Source: Paenibacillus larvae subsp. larvae (GTDB lineage: Bacteria; Bacillota; Bacilli; Paenibacillales; NBRC-103111). Taken from it: DNA of 64,000 bases. Shown piece after piece: positions 1 through 10,145 of this stretch (positions are counted from its first letter, which is position 1; the number at the start of each line of letters is the position of its first letter). The position numbers were made by a program, and so were the translations under genes. The notes under the pieces are model-generated. The model was not told the DNA's origin, searched no databases, and was given only the letters and a program-made list of their open reading frames with translations. The stretch spans positions 1,612,001 to 1,676,000 of the forward strand of contig NZ_CP019687.1 of the NCBI RefSeq assembly GCF_002003265.1, written 5' to 3'.

Positions 1-513
1 AACGTTTCCGTTGATGACATTATTGCCGCTACGGGTACTTCGAAAGGGACGTTTTATCATTACTTCAGCAGTAAAGAAGAAATCATCGGAGAAATCACCC
101 GGGCCGAAATCTCCCTCATCCAGGTATGGAGAGAGGAAGACAGAAATCATGAGGTCTCTTTGCAAGGGCATATCAACCGGGTTTTCGTAACCATCGCCCT
201 GTATCTGGAACCCAGGAAAAACCTGGTAAGAAGTTTGGTAGCTTTGGGTTTGCAGGAAGGAATTATCCGGGATTTGGAACTTAAGAAGAGACGACATCTC
301 ATCAGCAGTATAAGTGAAAAACTCGGAAACCGGGAACAGGCGGAAACGCTGGCGGACAGTTTTGCAGGAACTGTCCTGGAATGGTGCAGGGGTCCGGACC
401 AGCCGCTTTTGCCTAGGGTAAAGAGACAGCTTGCTTATACGTGGCCCGGGCTATGCACTGAGGATGTTTGGTCAACTTTTCAACTTGAACCCGTTTCTAA
501 GGAGGAAGCAAAC
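1..513 (+). CDS. TetR/AcrR family regulator, 5' end outside the window
   Basis: The reading frame is open from the first base. It begins inside a TetR helix-turn-helix: residues 4-30 read VDDIIAATGTSKGTFYHYF, the recognition helix and the usual YxYF ending. The rest is the all-helical ligand-binding domain, with the typical LADSFAGTVLEW segment near residue 120. There is no stop codon before the next gene: the frame runs straight into the FAD oxidoreductase that starts at 514, so it may make a fusion or may have lost its stop. A regulator directly before an enzyme suggests local control, but the ligand is unknown. Family call is secure; the N-terminus is missing. Confidence 0.8.
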
Positions 514-1836
514 ATGAAGGTAGCGATTATTGGCGGCGGACTTGCAGGACTTACGGCTGCTGCCTATTTATCCGAACATAAAGGGATTGAAGGTGTTTTA
601 TTTGAACGGAGCCCTCAGCTCGGGGGTCGCGCATTCACTTATGAAAAAGCCGGATTTACGTTGAACTATGGAGCTCATGCCATTTATGGCATCGATCGCC
701 ATACTATTACCCCTCTGGAGAAAGAACTGAATCTGGCCATTCCGTCCAAGCAGGTGGATAAGCGCAAGGTCATGTATGCCAAACATGGACAGCTTACTCC
801 CGCCCCCTTGGATTTTATAAATATCATGAAAACGGATTTGCTGAAAACGATGCAAAAAGTCAAATTCGTCGGAGAGGTTGCCGCCATTATCGCGCACATC
901 CATCAATTGAAAAACTATGCGACTCTGGGCGATTATCTGGCTGAGTCAGAAGCTGATGAGGACGTAAAAGAACTGTGGGAACACCTCGTATGCTCCAATT
1001 TCTTTATCACCCCGGAAGAAGCCCGTAAGGTACCCGGGGCCGTGATTAGCGAATATTATCATAACCTTTTCCTGTCTTCCAAACCGGTAAACTATATTTT
1101 GGGGAGTTGGGCTATTATTACTAACCAGCTTCAGGAAAAAATCACTCAATCCGGCAGATGGAACATCCGTCTTAAGGAAGGTATCGATGAAATCCGCTAC
1201 GAGCAAAGACAATATATATTAAAAACGAAAAAAGGGGAACAAACTTTCGATAAAATTGTGTTTGCCATGCCTGTCCAACAGGTTGTCAAACTGCTTAAAG
1301 GAACCGCCTGGGAACCATTTCTGGCCCCCTATGAAACCAATACGGCTACTGAAGTTATGGTGTATGATCTCGGTTTCAAACACGTCGTAAATCGTCCGTT
1401 CCACTATATAAGCGACATGGACAATAAAATGTTTATTACGGATGTGTCTGCTACGGACCATACGCTGGTTCCGGAAGGAGGACAACTGCTTCAAGGGATT
1501 GCTTACCTTAACGATCACTTTGACAGCGAGGAAGAACGAAAGGCATACCTGGAGCGGAAAACCCGCCAGATGGAACATCTCTTCGATACGTACTACCCCG
1601 GCTGGCGGGAAGCCACGGAAGTCAAAAGGGTATCCAAAAAGGCGATGGTCACCAGTGTAAAGAATATTGATAGCAATGAACTTCTTCCAAATCGGATTGA
1701 AAACGTGCCATTTTATTTCTGTGGAGACGGCTGCTCCGGGAAAGGCGAGCTTGCAGAGCGTGCCTTCTCCAGCGCCCGTCAGGTGGCAAAATTCATTCTG
1801 AACGAAGTGAAGGAGCTTCATGCCGTTCATGTCTGA
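514..1836 (+). CDS. FAD-dependent oxidoreductase (phytoene desaturase / amine oxidase-like)
   Basis: The 440-residue protein opens with a Rossmann FAD-binding motif, KVAIIGGGLAGLTAAAYL, followed by the ER...GGR motif (FERSPQLGGRAFTYE) common to flavin amine oxidases and carotenoid desaturases. The C-terminal FAD segment, FYFCGDGCSGKGELAERAF, is also present. The ATG at 514 is chosen because AAGGAGG lies about 8 bases before it, although the upstream TetR frame continues into it without a stop. The substrate cannot be told from sequence; carotenoid-like or amine substrates are possible. A strong hairpin terminator follows. Confidence 0.85.
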   Translation: MKVAIIGGGLAGLTAAAYLSEHKGIEGVLFERSPQLGGRAFTYEKAGFTLNYGAHAIYGIDRHTITPLEKELNLAIPSKQVDKRKVMYAKHGQLTPAPLDFINIMKTDLLKTMQKVKFVGEVAAIIAHIHQLKNYATLGDYLAESEADEDVKELWEHLVCSNFFITPEEARKVPGAVISEYYHNLFLSSKPVNYILGSWAIITNQLQEKITQSGRWNIRLKEGIDEIRYEQRQYILKTKKGEQTFDKIVFAMPVQQVVKLLKGTAWEPFLAPYETNTATEVMVYDLGFKHVVNRPFHYISDMDNKMFITDVSATDHTLVPEGGQLLQGIAYLNDHFDSEEERKAYLERKTRQMEHLFDTYYPGWREATEVKRVSKKAMVTSVKNIDSNELLPNRIENVPFYFCGDGCSGKGELAERAFSSARQVAKFILNEVKELHAVHV

Positions 1837-1878
1837 AAAAACGTTTATTACATTTTGCTGAATAAAGAACAACATCAC

Positions 1879-1913
1879 AAAAAAGCACGGACCGGAGGTC
1901 ACCGTGCTTTTTT
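1879..1913. terminator. Bidirectional hairpin terminator
   Basis: Stem AAAAAAGCACGG (1879-1890) pairs with CCGTGCTTTTTT (1902-1913). It lies between two convergent genes, and its A/T-rich ends can serve both strands. Confidence 0.9.
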
Positions 1914-1923
1914 GTTGTCCAAG

Positions 1924-3345
1924 TTATTCAGGCGAAACTAGAGGGAACCGGATAGTTATGGTTGTCCCCTCCCCAAATACACTCTCTATTGTCATTTTAC
2001 CGCCCTGCAGTTCGGTGAGCTCTTTGCAGATGGATAATCCAAGACCGTTCCCCTGCCGGGATGTTCCTTTAAAGAACTTCTCCGTAACATGCTTCAGAAT
2101 CTCGGGAGGTATCCCTTCTCCCGTATCCTGTACGGTTATCAAAGCCTCTTTTCCTTCCTGTTTGAGGCTAACCGTTATCACTCCGCCCTGTGGTGTAAAC
2201 TTCATGGCATTATCAATGGAGTTGATAAGGATCTGCTTAATCCGGTTTCCGTCACCCATGATATGGATTGGCTCCTCTTCCGCCTGCACTTCAAGACGGA
2301 TTTGTTTGCGAGCACAACTGGCCCCAAATTGGGCGCCTATCTCTTTTACCAGAGGGTTCAGTTTCAGCTTGATCATCGATATTTTCAAGTTGCCGGATTG
2401 CAGCTTGGAGAAATCCAGCAAATCCTCAACAAGCCCGATTAACCTGTCTGTTTCCTTGGAAATGATATTGATTCCAAGCCGGGTTTCTTCGGGATCCTGA
2501 AATTCCCCTGAAACGAGTGTTTCCGACCAGCCTTTAATGGAGGTCAAAGGGGTTCGGAGTTCATGGGAAATCGAAGAAATAAATTCATTTTTCAGCTTAT
2601 CGTTCTTCTGAATCTCATCAGCCATAAAGTTCAGTGTATCTGCAAGGTGCCCGACTTCATCCTCATGATGCTTCTCAGCCTTCGTATCAAAATTCCCAAG
2701 GGCCATTTCTTTAGCTGCATGAGTCACCTCCTGAAGAGGCCTGACTATACGCTTAGCCAGCAAATAACTGACCGCTAAGGATACAAAAACAACCAGAACC
2801 ACAATGAAAATGGCAACGATGGTAATGTTACGTACCGTTTTGTCAATATTGTCCACTGAAGTAGAGTAGCGGATAACACCGACGATTTTGTCACCCTCTT
2901 TAAGCGGATTGGACAAAGACAAAATGCGCTCCCCGGTTTCCGGATTTTTGCCGATCGAGCTTTCTGCTTCTCCTTTCAGGGCTTTTTTCACATCAGGGGA
3001 ATCTATGATTTTACTTGAAATAAGCCCGTAAGAATCCAGAATCAACTTACCTGATGTATCCAGAAATTCAATCTTGGTGAAATCATCACGGGAAATGAAT
3101 TCCAGCAGGGAATGCACCTTGTCCTGCAAAGTGGATTTGGACAAATTGGATTTGGACAAATTGGATTTGGACAAATACTTATTATAGTAGGAAACTGCCA
3201 TGTTAGACCGCTCACTTAAAATTTGCGTGACAGAACCGTAGTAATACTGGGTTATCGTCAATATAAAAAACCCTCCGAGCGTCATCACCACAAAGAGGAT
3301 GGTAATCATAAAATACCAGAGAATCCTGCTTTTAATGGAGTTCAA
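1924..3345 (-). CDS. Two-component sensor histidine kinase with HAMP domain
   Basis: This membrane kinase probably phosphorylates the response regulator encoded just upstream. From the chosen start: TM1 at about 7-30, an extracellular sensor region, TM2 at about 174-197, a HAMP linker, the H-box SSISHELRTPL with His near 261, then the N-box (INSIDNAMKFTP) and G-boxes (DTGEGIPPE, GNGLGLSICKEL) of an ATPase domain. I prefer the TTG at 3345, which gives MNSIKSRIL, has GAGGGATAAGG before it and overlaps the regulator by 14 bases; an ATG at 3393 is also possible. The sensor region carries a threefold 5-residue repeat (LSKSN). The stimulus is unknown. Confidence 0.9.
   Translation of the reverse strand: MNSIKSRILWYFMITILFVVMTLGGFFILTITQYYYGSVTQILSERSNMAVSYYNKYLSKSNLSKSNLSKSTLQDKVHSLLEFISRDDFTKIEFLDTSGKLILDSYGLISSKIIDSPDVKKALKGEAESSIGKNPETGERILSLSNPLKEGDKIVGVIRYSTSVDNIDKTVRNITIVAIFIVVLVVFVSLAVSYLLAKRIVRPLQEVTHAAKEMALGNFDTKAEKHHEDEVGHLADTLNFMADEIQKNDKLKNEFISSISHELRTPLTSIKGWSETLVSGEFQDPEETRLGINIISKETDRLIGLVEDLLDFSKLQSGNLKISMIKLKLNPLVKEIGAQFGASCARKQIRLEVQAEEEPIHIMGDGNRIKQILINSIDNAMKFTPQGGVITVSLKQEGKEALITVQDTGEGIPPEILKHVTEKFFKGTSRQGNGLGLSICKELTELQGGKMTIESVFGEGTTITIRFPLVSPE
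3131..3175 (-). repeat. 15-bp in-frame tandem repeat in the kinase sensor domain
   Basis: Three copies of TTGGATTTGGACAAA (the first differs by one base) lie head to tail. They encode LSKSN, LSKSN, LSKST just outside TM1. Because the unit is a multiple of three, copy-number change keeps the frame. Confidence 0.95.
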
Positions 3346-4042
3346 GCGCCTTATCCCTCTTCCATAAATATCCATTTCCCCATACAGTTTCAATATAAAC
3401 CGGTTTGGACGGGTTCTTTTCGATCTTTTGCCGGATACGGCGGATATTTACATCAACGATTTTAAAATCTCCTATAAAATGACGGCCCCATACTTCATCC
3501 AGAATTTCATCCCGGCTAATGCTTTTGTTCGGATTCTCCAGGAACATCCTCACAATTGCAAATTCAGTCGGCGTGAGGTCTATTTCCTTACCGTTCTTTG
3601 TTAATTTGCGCTCATCGAGGTGAATGATAAACGGTCCTGCCTCCAGGATGTTCTTCTCATCCGCCTCCGCTACGGGCTGAAGCCGCCTGTTCAAGGCATT
3701 GATTCTGGCAACCAGTTCAACCGGGCTGAAAGGTTTGGATATATAATCATCCGCCCCAAGTTCAAGTCCCAAAACCTTATCTGTATCCTGGGATTTGGCG
3801 GTCAGCATGATTATCCCCATCCTGGGATATTTAACACGCAGTTGCTCACATACATCAAACCCGCCCATTTCTGTAGGGAGCATGACGTCCAAAATAGCAA
3901 TCTGAATATCTGAATCCTTCTCTATCAGGGCAATGGCCTCCTCCCCGGTTTCCGCTTCCACAACCTCTATGCCTTTTCTTTTCAGATTAATGCGGACAAA
4001 TCCGCGGATAGCTTCTTCATCTTCCAGTATGAGTACTTTCAT
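3332..4042 (-). CDS. OmpR/PhoB-family response regulator
   Basis: An N-terminal receiver domain starts MKVLILEDEEA; the phosphoacceptor Asp lies in AILDVMLP and the conserved Lys in ISKPFSP. A C-terminal winged helix follows (LTPTEFAIVRMFLENP ... RDEILDEVWG ... VWGNGYLW). The ATG at 4042 is preferred over a GTG 15 bases upstream because GAGGGA sits about 8 bases before it and this is the standard start of the receiver fold. The gene lies 28 bases after the lipoprotein gene and overlaps the kinase start, so the three are likely co-transcribed. Confidence 0.95.
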   Translation of the reverse strand: MKVLILEDEEAIRGFVRINLKRKGIEVVEAETGEEAIALIEKDSDIQIAILDVMLPTEMGGFDVCEQLRVKYPRMGIIMLTAKSQDTDKVLGLELGADDYISKPFSPVELVARINALNRRLQPVAEADEKNILEAGPFIIHLDERKLTKNGKEIDLTPTEFAIVRMFLENPNKSISRDEILDEVWGRHFIGDFKIVDVNIRRIRQKIEKNPSKPVYIETVWGNGYLWKRDKALELH

Positions 4043-4070
4043 GCCGTTTTCCCTCACGATCTCTCTGAAT

Positions 4071-5441
4071 TCATTTGATTTGTCTAAGTTTTATCTTTTC
4101 TTGCAAATCTTTCGTGGTTACTTTCAACTTGTTGTATTGCTGCAGAGACTGGCCTTTCAAAGGAGGAGTTTTTTCCGGAACGGAGGCCGTAATAACCATG
4201 CCGTTATTTCTTCCAATAATCACATAGCTGATGCCCTTATCCTCCAGCTTCTCCGACTCCTGCTGCCAATCCTCTGTCTTGTAATACCGGAAATTAACCA
4301 GTTCAATCCGTTCTTCCATCCCCGGAACGTAATACAAGACGGAGAATCCTTCCGTATCCTTATTCTTCAGCCGGTCCAGCGCAATTTTATCGAGCCATTC
4401 ATCCGGAAAATCAAAACGGTAGCCAATCTGGGAATCAGAATAATTTTGAAAAACAAGCTTCAAATTTTCTTTTCCTTCCCACTGATACCATTTATTCAGA
4501 TACTTGTTTGTGGATGCAGTCTTGGCAAAGGGAGAAGGCTCGGGAATCGGAATTTTGATAATCCCGTCTCCGTTCACGTCTTCACTGAATGCCCGATAAT
4601 CTTTACAGGTGTGCTTGCCCCGGCCCGTCATATCGCTAAATACTGTCTGTATTTTTTTATTTTCCAGATATAATATTTCGGTGTAGTAAAAAGAGTTATT
4701 GAACTTATATTCAATAAACATCGTGTTCTTCTTGGGCAGGCCCTGGCCGATTACCGTTTTTTCGATGCTGGTGATGCCTTTTGCCACGATTTTCTTGTCC
4801 AGCAGTACAGGAGCTCCCCCCCTGAAACCGTAAACTGCGGCGGTTGCTTCTCCGGAATCAGCATCCGCATTCAGGACTACCAGTTGAGGGGATGAATCTT
4901 CCCCCAAATTGCCGATAGCAATACTGTTATAGGAAAGCTTGCTAATTTGATTGAGCTTTTCATTATTGAGAGAGTAAATGTACATTTCCTTGTTCAGCTT
5001 TTCACCCCCGCTCCAGCCAACAAACATTTGCTGGGTTCCGTCCCCTTTTACATCTACAAATTTGACGAAATCAATATCCATACCGGCGTCTTGTATTCCG
5101 TCAATTTTTGTCCATAAGCCGTCCTTTTGCTTTAATATTAAAATGCCTAGCTGCTGAACGGAATTCTTTTCCAGTTTATAGAAAGCAGCGGCCTCTTTAT
5201 TGCCGTCGTGATCCATATCCATCTCCATAATCGAACTCTGCTGATCCCCATTCTCAAAGGGAACAACGGTCAACTTGGCCCCAACAGGCAAATAGAATTG
5301 TACAGCCTCTTTCAAATCTTTCCGGTCGGAGCTGACAGAAGGAGCCTTCAACAGATCCACCGGCGAGACCATTAGTCCGCATCCCGTTGTCAAGCCGAGA
5401 AGGAGAAATAAACTAACTGCAAGTTTTACTCGTTGCCACAT
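4071..5441 (-). CDS. Lipoprotein of unknown function with FG-GAP/VCBS-like repeats
   Basis: The 456-residue protein has a lipoprotein signal ending in the lipobox LTTGC, so it should be anchored to the outer face of the membrane. Calcium-loop-like motifs of the FG-GAP/VCBS type appear (DMDHDGNKE near residue 75, DVNGDGIIK near 290), suggesting a beta-propeller-like body. It is the first gene of an operon with the response regulator and histidine kinase, so it may feed a signal to that system. AAAGGAG precedes the ATG. I do not recognise a specific function. Confidence 0.8.
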   Translation of the reverse strand: MWQRVKLAVSLFLLLGLTTGCGLMVSPVDLLKAPSVSSDRKDLKEAVQFYLPVGAKLTVVPFENGDQQSSIMEMDMDHDGNKEAAAFYKLEKNSVQQLGILILKQKDGLWTKIDGIQDAGMDIDFVKFVDVKGDGTQQMFVGWSGGEKLNKEMYIYSLNNEKLNQISKLSYNSIAIGNLGEDSSPQLVVLNADADSGEATAAVYGFRGGAPVLLDKKIVAKGITSIEKTVIGQGLPKKNTMFIEYKFNNSFYYTEILYLENKKIQTVFSDMTGRGKHTCKDYRAFSEDVNGDGIIKIPIPEPSPFAKTASTNKYLNKWYQWEGKENLKLVFQNYSDSQIGYRFDFPDEWLDKIALDRLKNKDTEGFSVLYYVPGMEERIELVNFRYYKTEDWQQESEKLEDKGISYVIIGRNNGMVITASVPEKTPPLKGQSLQQYNKLKVTTKDLQEKIKLRQIK

Positions 5442-5636
5442 AAGATTCTCCTTTTCTATAGACTGTTTCCAAGTTAATATAAACTAAGTTTATCGGATTC
5501 TCCTCATAAATAAAAGAAATGGCTTTACCTCCACCGTAGGTAATCATTTCCGGAAAAAGACAATAAAAGATTAAGATCCTGTTTTGAGGAAAAGCCCGCC
5601 CTAACCGGCTTGCGGTATAGAGAAGGCTTTTACAGT

Positions 5637-6596
5637 TTACTCTTTGGCACTGAGCAGTTGGTCTACCGTTACAAGCTCATAACCGTTTTGCTGCAAATAG
5701 GTGATCATTTCCGGAAGAGCCGCTATCGTATTAGGAACATATTTGTTTCCAAAACTGTGCATCAGAATAATTCCGCCCGGGACGGTATGGGTTTTCACGT
5801 TCTGAATCATATTCTGCGGCGGAGTTCCGGCCCAATCCCGTGTATCGACAGACCAGTTCACAACGCTTTGCCTCCGTTGATTAAGCATCGCTTCCAAAGT
5901 CTTGTTGGTGGCTCCATATGGCGGACGGAAGGTTGTAGCCGGTGTTCCTATGGCTGCTGCAATGGCATCGTCGGTTTTTTGAATCTGGCTCAGCATATCA
6001 GGCTCCTTCAGCTTGGGCATTTGCGGATGGCTCCAGGAATGATTACCGATTCCGTGACCTTTATCCTTAATCCGTTTGATGACATCAGGGAATTTTTCCG
6101 CTTGTGTGCCTACCATATAGAAAGTACCTTTGACATTGTACTGTTTTAAAATATCTAAAATCTTCGGGGTATACTTCCCGTCGGGTCCATCATCAAACGT
6201 AAGGGCCACCAGTTTTTGGCTTGTTTTAACCTGGTTTACAACTCCGCTTGCAACCGCAGTTCCCGGTACAGGTGACGGTTCAGGAGTTTGTGTTGATCCC
6301 GCGTTTGGTGTTGATGTTGGTGTCACGCTTGGTGTTGGTGCTGCTGCCGCACTTGGTGATGCCGCTAGTGATGGAGAAGGCTCCGGAGCTATTTCCTGAT
6401 TGTTCTTCCCTGCGGCAGGACTTTGGGTGGGCTCAGCCGAAGGAGTACCCGCAGCTTCTGTAGCGGCCGGCTTCGGGTCAGAAGTCGCCTTGGACTGATT
6501 ATTCGATGTCATGAAAATGGCCGTTCCGCCCAAATATCCAATAAGTATAAGAAAGACCAATACCACCAGGTAACGAAACTGCATGAATTTTTTCAC
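5637..6596 (-). CDS. Polysaccharide deacetylase (NodB domain), membrane-anchored
   Basis: The protein has an N-terminal membrane helix (about residues 8-28), a long Pro/Thr/Ala/Ser-rich linker (about 35-120) and a C-terminal NodB domain. Metal and catalytic motifs are visible: TFDDGPDG, HSWSHP and RPPYG, with a final LMHS near the usual second His motif. Such enzymes remove acetyl groups from peptidoglycan or chitin-like sugars outside the cell. The listed start is a GTG; an ATG four codons further in is an alternative. It appears to be a single-gene unit. Confidence 0.9.
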   Translation of the reverse strand: MKKFMQFRYLVVLVFLILIGYLGGTAIFMTSNNQSKATSDPKPAATEAAGTPSAEPTQSPAAGKNNQEIAPEPSPSLAASPSAAAAPTPSVTPTSTPNAGSTQTPEPSPVPGTAVASGVVNQVKTSQKLVALTFDDGPDGKYTPKILDILKQYNVKGTFYMVGTQAEKFPDVIKRIKDKGHGIGNHSWSHPQMPKLKEPDMLSQIQKTDDAIAAAIGTPATTFRPPYGATNKTLEAMLNQRRQSVVNWSVDTRDWAGTPPQNMIQNVKTHTVPGGIILMHSFGNKYVPNTIAALPEMITYLQQNGYELVTVDQLLSAKE

Positions 6597-6787
6597 AGTA
6601 ATCTCTTCTTTCCATTCTTTTGTCGGAATGAAGTTACGCGCGAGTGAATCTAAGTTTGGTTAACTGACCATTCCTTCTTATTATTTCTACTATTCGACAA
6701 GCAAATTTAGATCTCCTTTATACTAATGGACGCCGCACTTTAAGTCGTTACAAAGTGATTACAGGAAAGTGTACCCTGGCCATAACG

Positions 6788-6823
6788 AAAGCCGCGGAGT
6801 CGGTAAGATTCCACGGCTTTTTT
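6788..6823. terminator. Hairpin terminator after pflA
   Basis: AAAGCCGCGGA (6788-6798) pairs with TCCACGGCTTT (6810-6820) with one mismatch. The T-run is on the + strand side; on the minus strand the tail is weaker, but the position fits the end of the pfl unit. Confidence 0.65.
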
Positions 6824-6843
6824 ATCAAGGCCCAAGATATGTT

Positions 6844-7587
6844 TTAAACTTGAAGCGTTCCGGTCACGGATTCACGGGCTTCATTAACGATGGCATAGGC
6901 CCTTTGAACTTCTTCCTCTGTAGGGGACTCGACTCCTTTTAGCGGATATTCGCGTCCAAGCATTTCCCACTTGTATACTCCCATTTGGTGATAGGGCAGA
7001 ATTTCAAACTTCTCAATTCCCTTTAATGTGCCCATGAATTCGCCCAGCTTGCGCAGATCTTCTTCTGCATCCGTAACACCGGGGATCAGTACATGACGGA
7101 TCCACATTTTTTTATCATGATCCGAAAGCCATTTCGCCGTTTTTAAAATACGGTCATTCGGCTGGCTTGTCAACCGGATATGTTTCTCTCGATCTATGAT
7201 TTTTAAATCAAGCAGAACCAGATCAGTAACATCCATCAGATCCTGCACATTGTCAATTTCACAAAAACCGGAAGAGTCCAGGGTAGTATGAAGTTGAAAA
7301 CGGGATTTACAGGCTTTGAATAATTCAGCCACAAAATGAGCCTGAAGAGTTGGTTCCCCTCCTGTTACGGTAATTCCGCCATTCGAGCTTCTGTAATAAG
7401 GCAAGTAAGATTCAATCTCTGCTAGAATTTCCTCAACCTCCATTACCTTGCCGCCCCCGGTATCCCAAGTATCGGCATTGTGACAAAATTGGCACTGCAG
7501 TGCACAACCCTGTAAAAAAAGCACAAATCGGATACCCGGCCCGTCAACGGTACCGAACGTTTCAATTGAATGAATTCTACCTTTCAT
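6844..7587 (-). CDS. pflA: Pyruvate formate-lyase activating enzyme (radical SAM)
   Basis: This iron-sulfur enzyme installs the glycyl radical on PflB using S-adenosylmethionine. The start MKGRIHSIETFGTVDGPG is the classic PflA N-terminus. The radical-SAM cluster motif is CALQCQFCHNAD (CxxxCxxC), and TVTGGEPTLQ is the SAM-binding GGE motif. The ATG at 7587 is preferred over a longer frame because AAAGGG precedes it. It lies just downstream of pflB, its substrate. No defect is seen; length (247 residues) is normal. Confidence 0.96.
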   Translation of the reverse strand: MKGRIHSIETFGTVDGPGIRFVLFLQGCALQCQFCHNADTWDTGGGKVMEVEEILAEIESYLPYYRSSNGGITVTGGEPTLQAHFVAELFKACKSRFQLHTTLDSSGFCEIDNVQDLMDVTDLVLLDLKIIDREKHIRLTSQPNDRILKTAKWLSDHDKKMWIRHVLIPGVTDAEEDLRKLGEFMGTLKGIEKFEILPYHQMGVYKWEMLGREYPLKGVESPTEEEVQRAYAIVNEARESVTGTLQV

Positions 7588-7755
7588 GCTGTTCACGCCC
7601 TTTCTGCGGCAGCCTGCCAACCTCACATAGCATGCCAGCTCGGACAGCCTTTTGATTCTGTTCCAAACATGACTGAAGCCCGCTGCCCTTGCCTGGCAGC
7701 GGGCAGCAGGGCTTCAGCTGTTTGTCATGCTGCTATATTTGCCTGGTTTTCAAAG

Positions 7756-10020
7756 TTACATCGAACCATGGAAAGTACGGTTAATGACATCAAGTTGCTG
7801 TTCTTTGGTCAGTTTGATGAAGTTGACGGCATATCCGGATACGCGAATGGTTAACTGAGGGTAGTTTTCCGGATGTTCCATAGCATCAATCAGCTGTTCA
7901 CGGTCAAAGACGTTCACGTTCAAATGGTGAGCACCGCTGCCAAAATATCCGTCCATCATCGATACCAGATTGGATCTGCGGTCATTCAATTCTTTACCCA
8001 GTGCTTTTGGTACAATGGAGAACGTATTGGAGATACCGTCCAGACTGTAGTCGTAAGGAAGTTTAGCTACTGAGCTGAGAGAAGCCAGTGCCCCTTTCTT
8101 GTCGCGTCCATGCATCGGGTTAGCCCCGGGTGCAAACGGTTCTCCTGCTTTACGTCCATCTGGAGTAGTCCCCGTTTTCTTGCCGTACACTACGTTCGAA
8201 GTAATAGTCAAAATCGATTGTGTTGGCAGCGAGTTGCGGTACGTATGATGTTTGCGGATCATGTTCATGAAAGTTTCGACGATTTCAACCGCAATGCTGT
8301 CTACACGGTCATCATTATTGCCGTACATCGGGAATTCGCCTTCTATCTCAAAATCAACCGCGATTCCCTGCTCGTTGCGGATCGGGCGGACTTTAGCATA
8401 TTTGATCGCACTGAGAGAATCAGCCACTACGGACAATCCTGCCACCCCGCAGGCCATAGTACGCAGAATTTCGCGGTCATGCAGGGCCATCTCAATTCGC
8501 TCATAGCAGTATTTATCGTGCATGTAGTGAATAATATTCAATGTATTCACATAGAGCTTAGCCAGCCATTCCATCATTTGATGATACTTCCCGATCACTT
8601 CTTCGTAATCCAGTACTTCTGAAGTAATTGGTATGAATTGAGGCGCCACTTGCACGCCGGATTTCTCATCCTTACCTCCATTAATCGCGTACAGCAAGCA
8701 TTTCGCCAAATTGGCTCTTGCTCCGAAGAACTGCATTTGCTTACCAATGCGCATGGCGGATACGCAGCAGGCAATACCATAATCATCACCATAATGCGGA
8801 CGCATCAGATCATCGTTTTCGTATTGGATGGAGCTTGTTTCAATAGATACTTTCGTACAATATTTCTTGAAAGCTTCTGGAAGCTTAGTGGACCAAAGGA
8901 CAGTCAAGTTTGGCTCCGGTGCCGGACCAAGGTTGTACAGGGTATGCAAGAACCGGAAAGAGTTGCGGGTTACGCGGGTCTCTCCGCTCAAAGACATACC
9001 ACCGATGGATTCCGTTACCCAGGTAGGATCACCGCTGAACAATTCATTATAATCCGGTGTACGCAGGAATTTCACGATACGGAGTTTCATAACGAAATGA
9101 TCCACCAGCTCTTGGGCCTGCTCTTCCGTCAGTAAGCCTTCTTTCAGGTCACGCTCCACATAGATGTCCAGGAAAGAAGATACACGGCCAAGACTCATGG
9201 CTGCCCCGTTCTGCTCTTTAATAGCTGCCAGGTAAGCAAAGTACAGCCATTGGAAAGCTTCCTGGGCATTGTTTGCCGGTTTGGAAATGTCGAAACCGTA
9301 CGAAGCAGCCATTTGCTTCAGTTCGCCAAGGGCACGGATTTGTTCAGAAATTTCTTCCCGGTCGCGGATAACATCAGCCGTCATCATATCCACTTCAAGT
9401 TGAGCCAAGTCCTCTTTTTTGAATTGAATCAACTGATCTAGCCCGTATAAAGCTACGCGACGATAGTCACCAATAATCCGCCCACGGCCATAGGCATCGG
9501 GAAGTCCAGTAATGATACCGGATCTGCGCGCTGCTCTCATTTCAGGGGTATAGGCATCAAAGACACCCTGATTATGGGTTTTGCGGATTTCCGTAAACAA
9601 GTGGATGATTTCTTCCGGAAGTTTAAATCCATAGGCATCACAGGCATCCTTCATCATTTTGATGCCGCCGAATGGCTGGATGGAGCGTTTGAAAGGCTCA
9701 TCGGTTTGAACCCCTACCACTTTTTCCAGCTCTTTGTCCAAAAAGCCCGGTGCATGGGAAGTAATGGTGGAAGGAGTGTTGACATCAACATCCAGAACCC
9801 CGCCGTTTTCACGTTCTTTTTTGGTTAACTCGGAAACGATTTTCCAAAGTTTTGCCGTATTCTCTGTGGCGCCGGCAAGGAAATCTTCATTGCCATGGTA
9901 AGGTGTGATGTTTTCTTCGATGAAGTTATTCACATCGATTTCTTTCATCCAGGTACCTTTTTTAAACGAACGCCAAGCATCCTGAGAAACTTGTTTTACT
10001 TCTTTTTCTTCAATAGCCAT
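7756..10020 (-). CDS. pflB: Formate C-acetyltransferase (pyruvate formate-lyase)
   Basis: It converts pyruvate and CoA to acetyl-CoA and formate during anaerobic growth in the cytoplasm. The 754-residue protein is full length. The active-site cysteine pair is in [11 protein letters not shown], and the glycyl-radical motif RVSGYAVNF is close to the C-terminus. TAGGAGG lies at good spacing before the ATG. The gene follows adhE on the same strand, separated by about 125 bases with a GC-rich hairpin. Both genes intact here (pflB, pflA) contrast with the broken adhE upstream. Confidence 0.98.
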   Translation of the reverse strand: MAIEEKEVKQVSQDAWRSFKKGTWMKEIDVNNFIEENITPYHGNEDFLAGATENTAKLWKIVSELTKKERENGGVLDVDVNTPSTITSHAPGFLDKELEKVVGVQTDEPFKRSIQPFGGIKMMKDACDAYGFKLPEEIIHLFTEIRKTHNQGVFDAYTPEMRAARRSGIITGLPDAYGRGRIIGDYRRVALYGLDQLIQFKKEDLAQLEVDMMTADVIRDREEISEQIRALGELKQMAASYGFDISKPANNAQEAFQWLYFAYLAAIKEQNGAAMSLGRVSSFLDIYVERDLKEGLLTEEQAQELVDHFVMKLRIVKFLRTPDYNELFSGDPTWVTESIGGMSLSGETRVTRNSFRFLHTLYNLGPAPEPNLTVLWSTKLPEAFKKYCTKVSIETSSIQYENDDLMRPHYGDDYGIACCVSAMRIGKQMQFFGARANLAKCLLYAINGGKDEKSGVQVAPQFIPITSEVLDYEEVIGKYHQMMEWLAKLYVNTLNIIHYMHDKYCYERIEMALHDREILRTMACGVAGLSVVADSLSAIKYAKVRPIRNEQGIAVDFEIEGEFPMYGNNDDRVDSIAVEIVETFMNMIRKHHTYRNSLPTQSILTITSNVVYGKKTGTTPDGRKAGEPFAPGANPMHGRDKKGALASLSSVAKLPYDYSLDGISNTFSIVPKALGKELNDRRSNLVSMMDGYFGSGAHHLNVNVFDREQLIDAMEHPENYPQLTIRVSGYAVNFIKLTKEQQLDVINRTFHGSM

Positions 10021-10145
10021 TTGGATGACCTCCTAATTTGTTTGGGAAATGCCTGCAATAGGAGCCAGCTATAGATGGGAGGACAGGGGCACCGACTGTG
10101 AGCCCCCGCCCTCTCTTTGTTATCTTAGAATTGCTTTATCTCTAT

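Noticed and set aside
10086-10110. GC-rich hairpin (GGGGC/GCCCC) between adhE and pflB
   Set aside because: It lacks a T-run on the minus strand, so it is not called a terminator; it may slow or attenuate reading from adhE into pflB.
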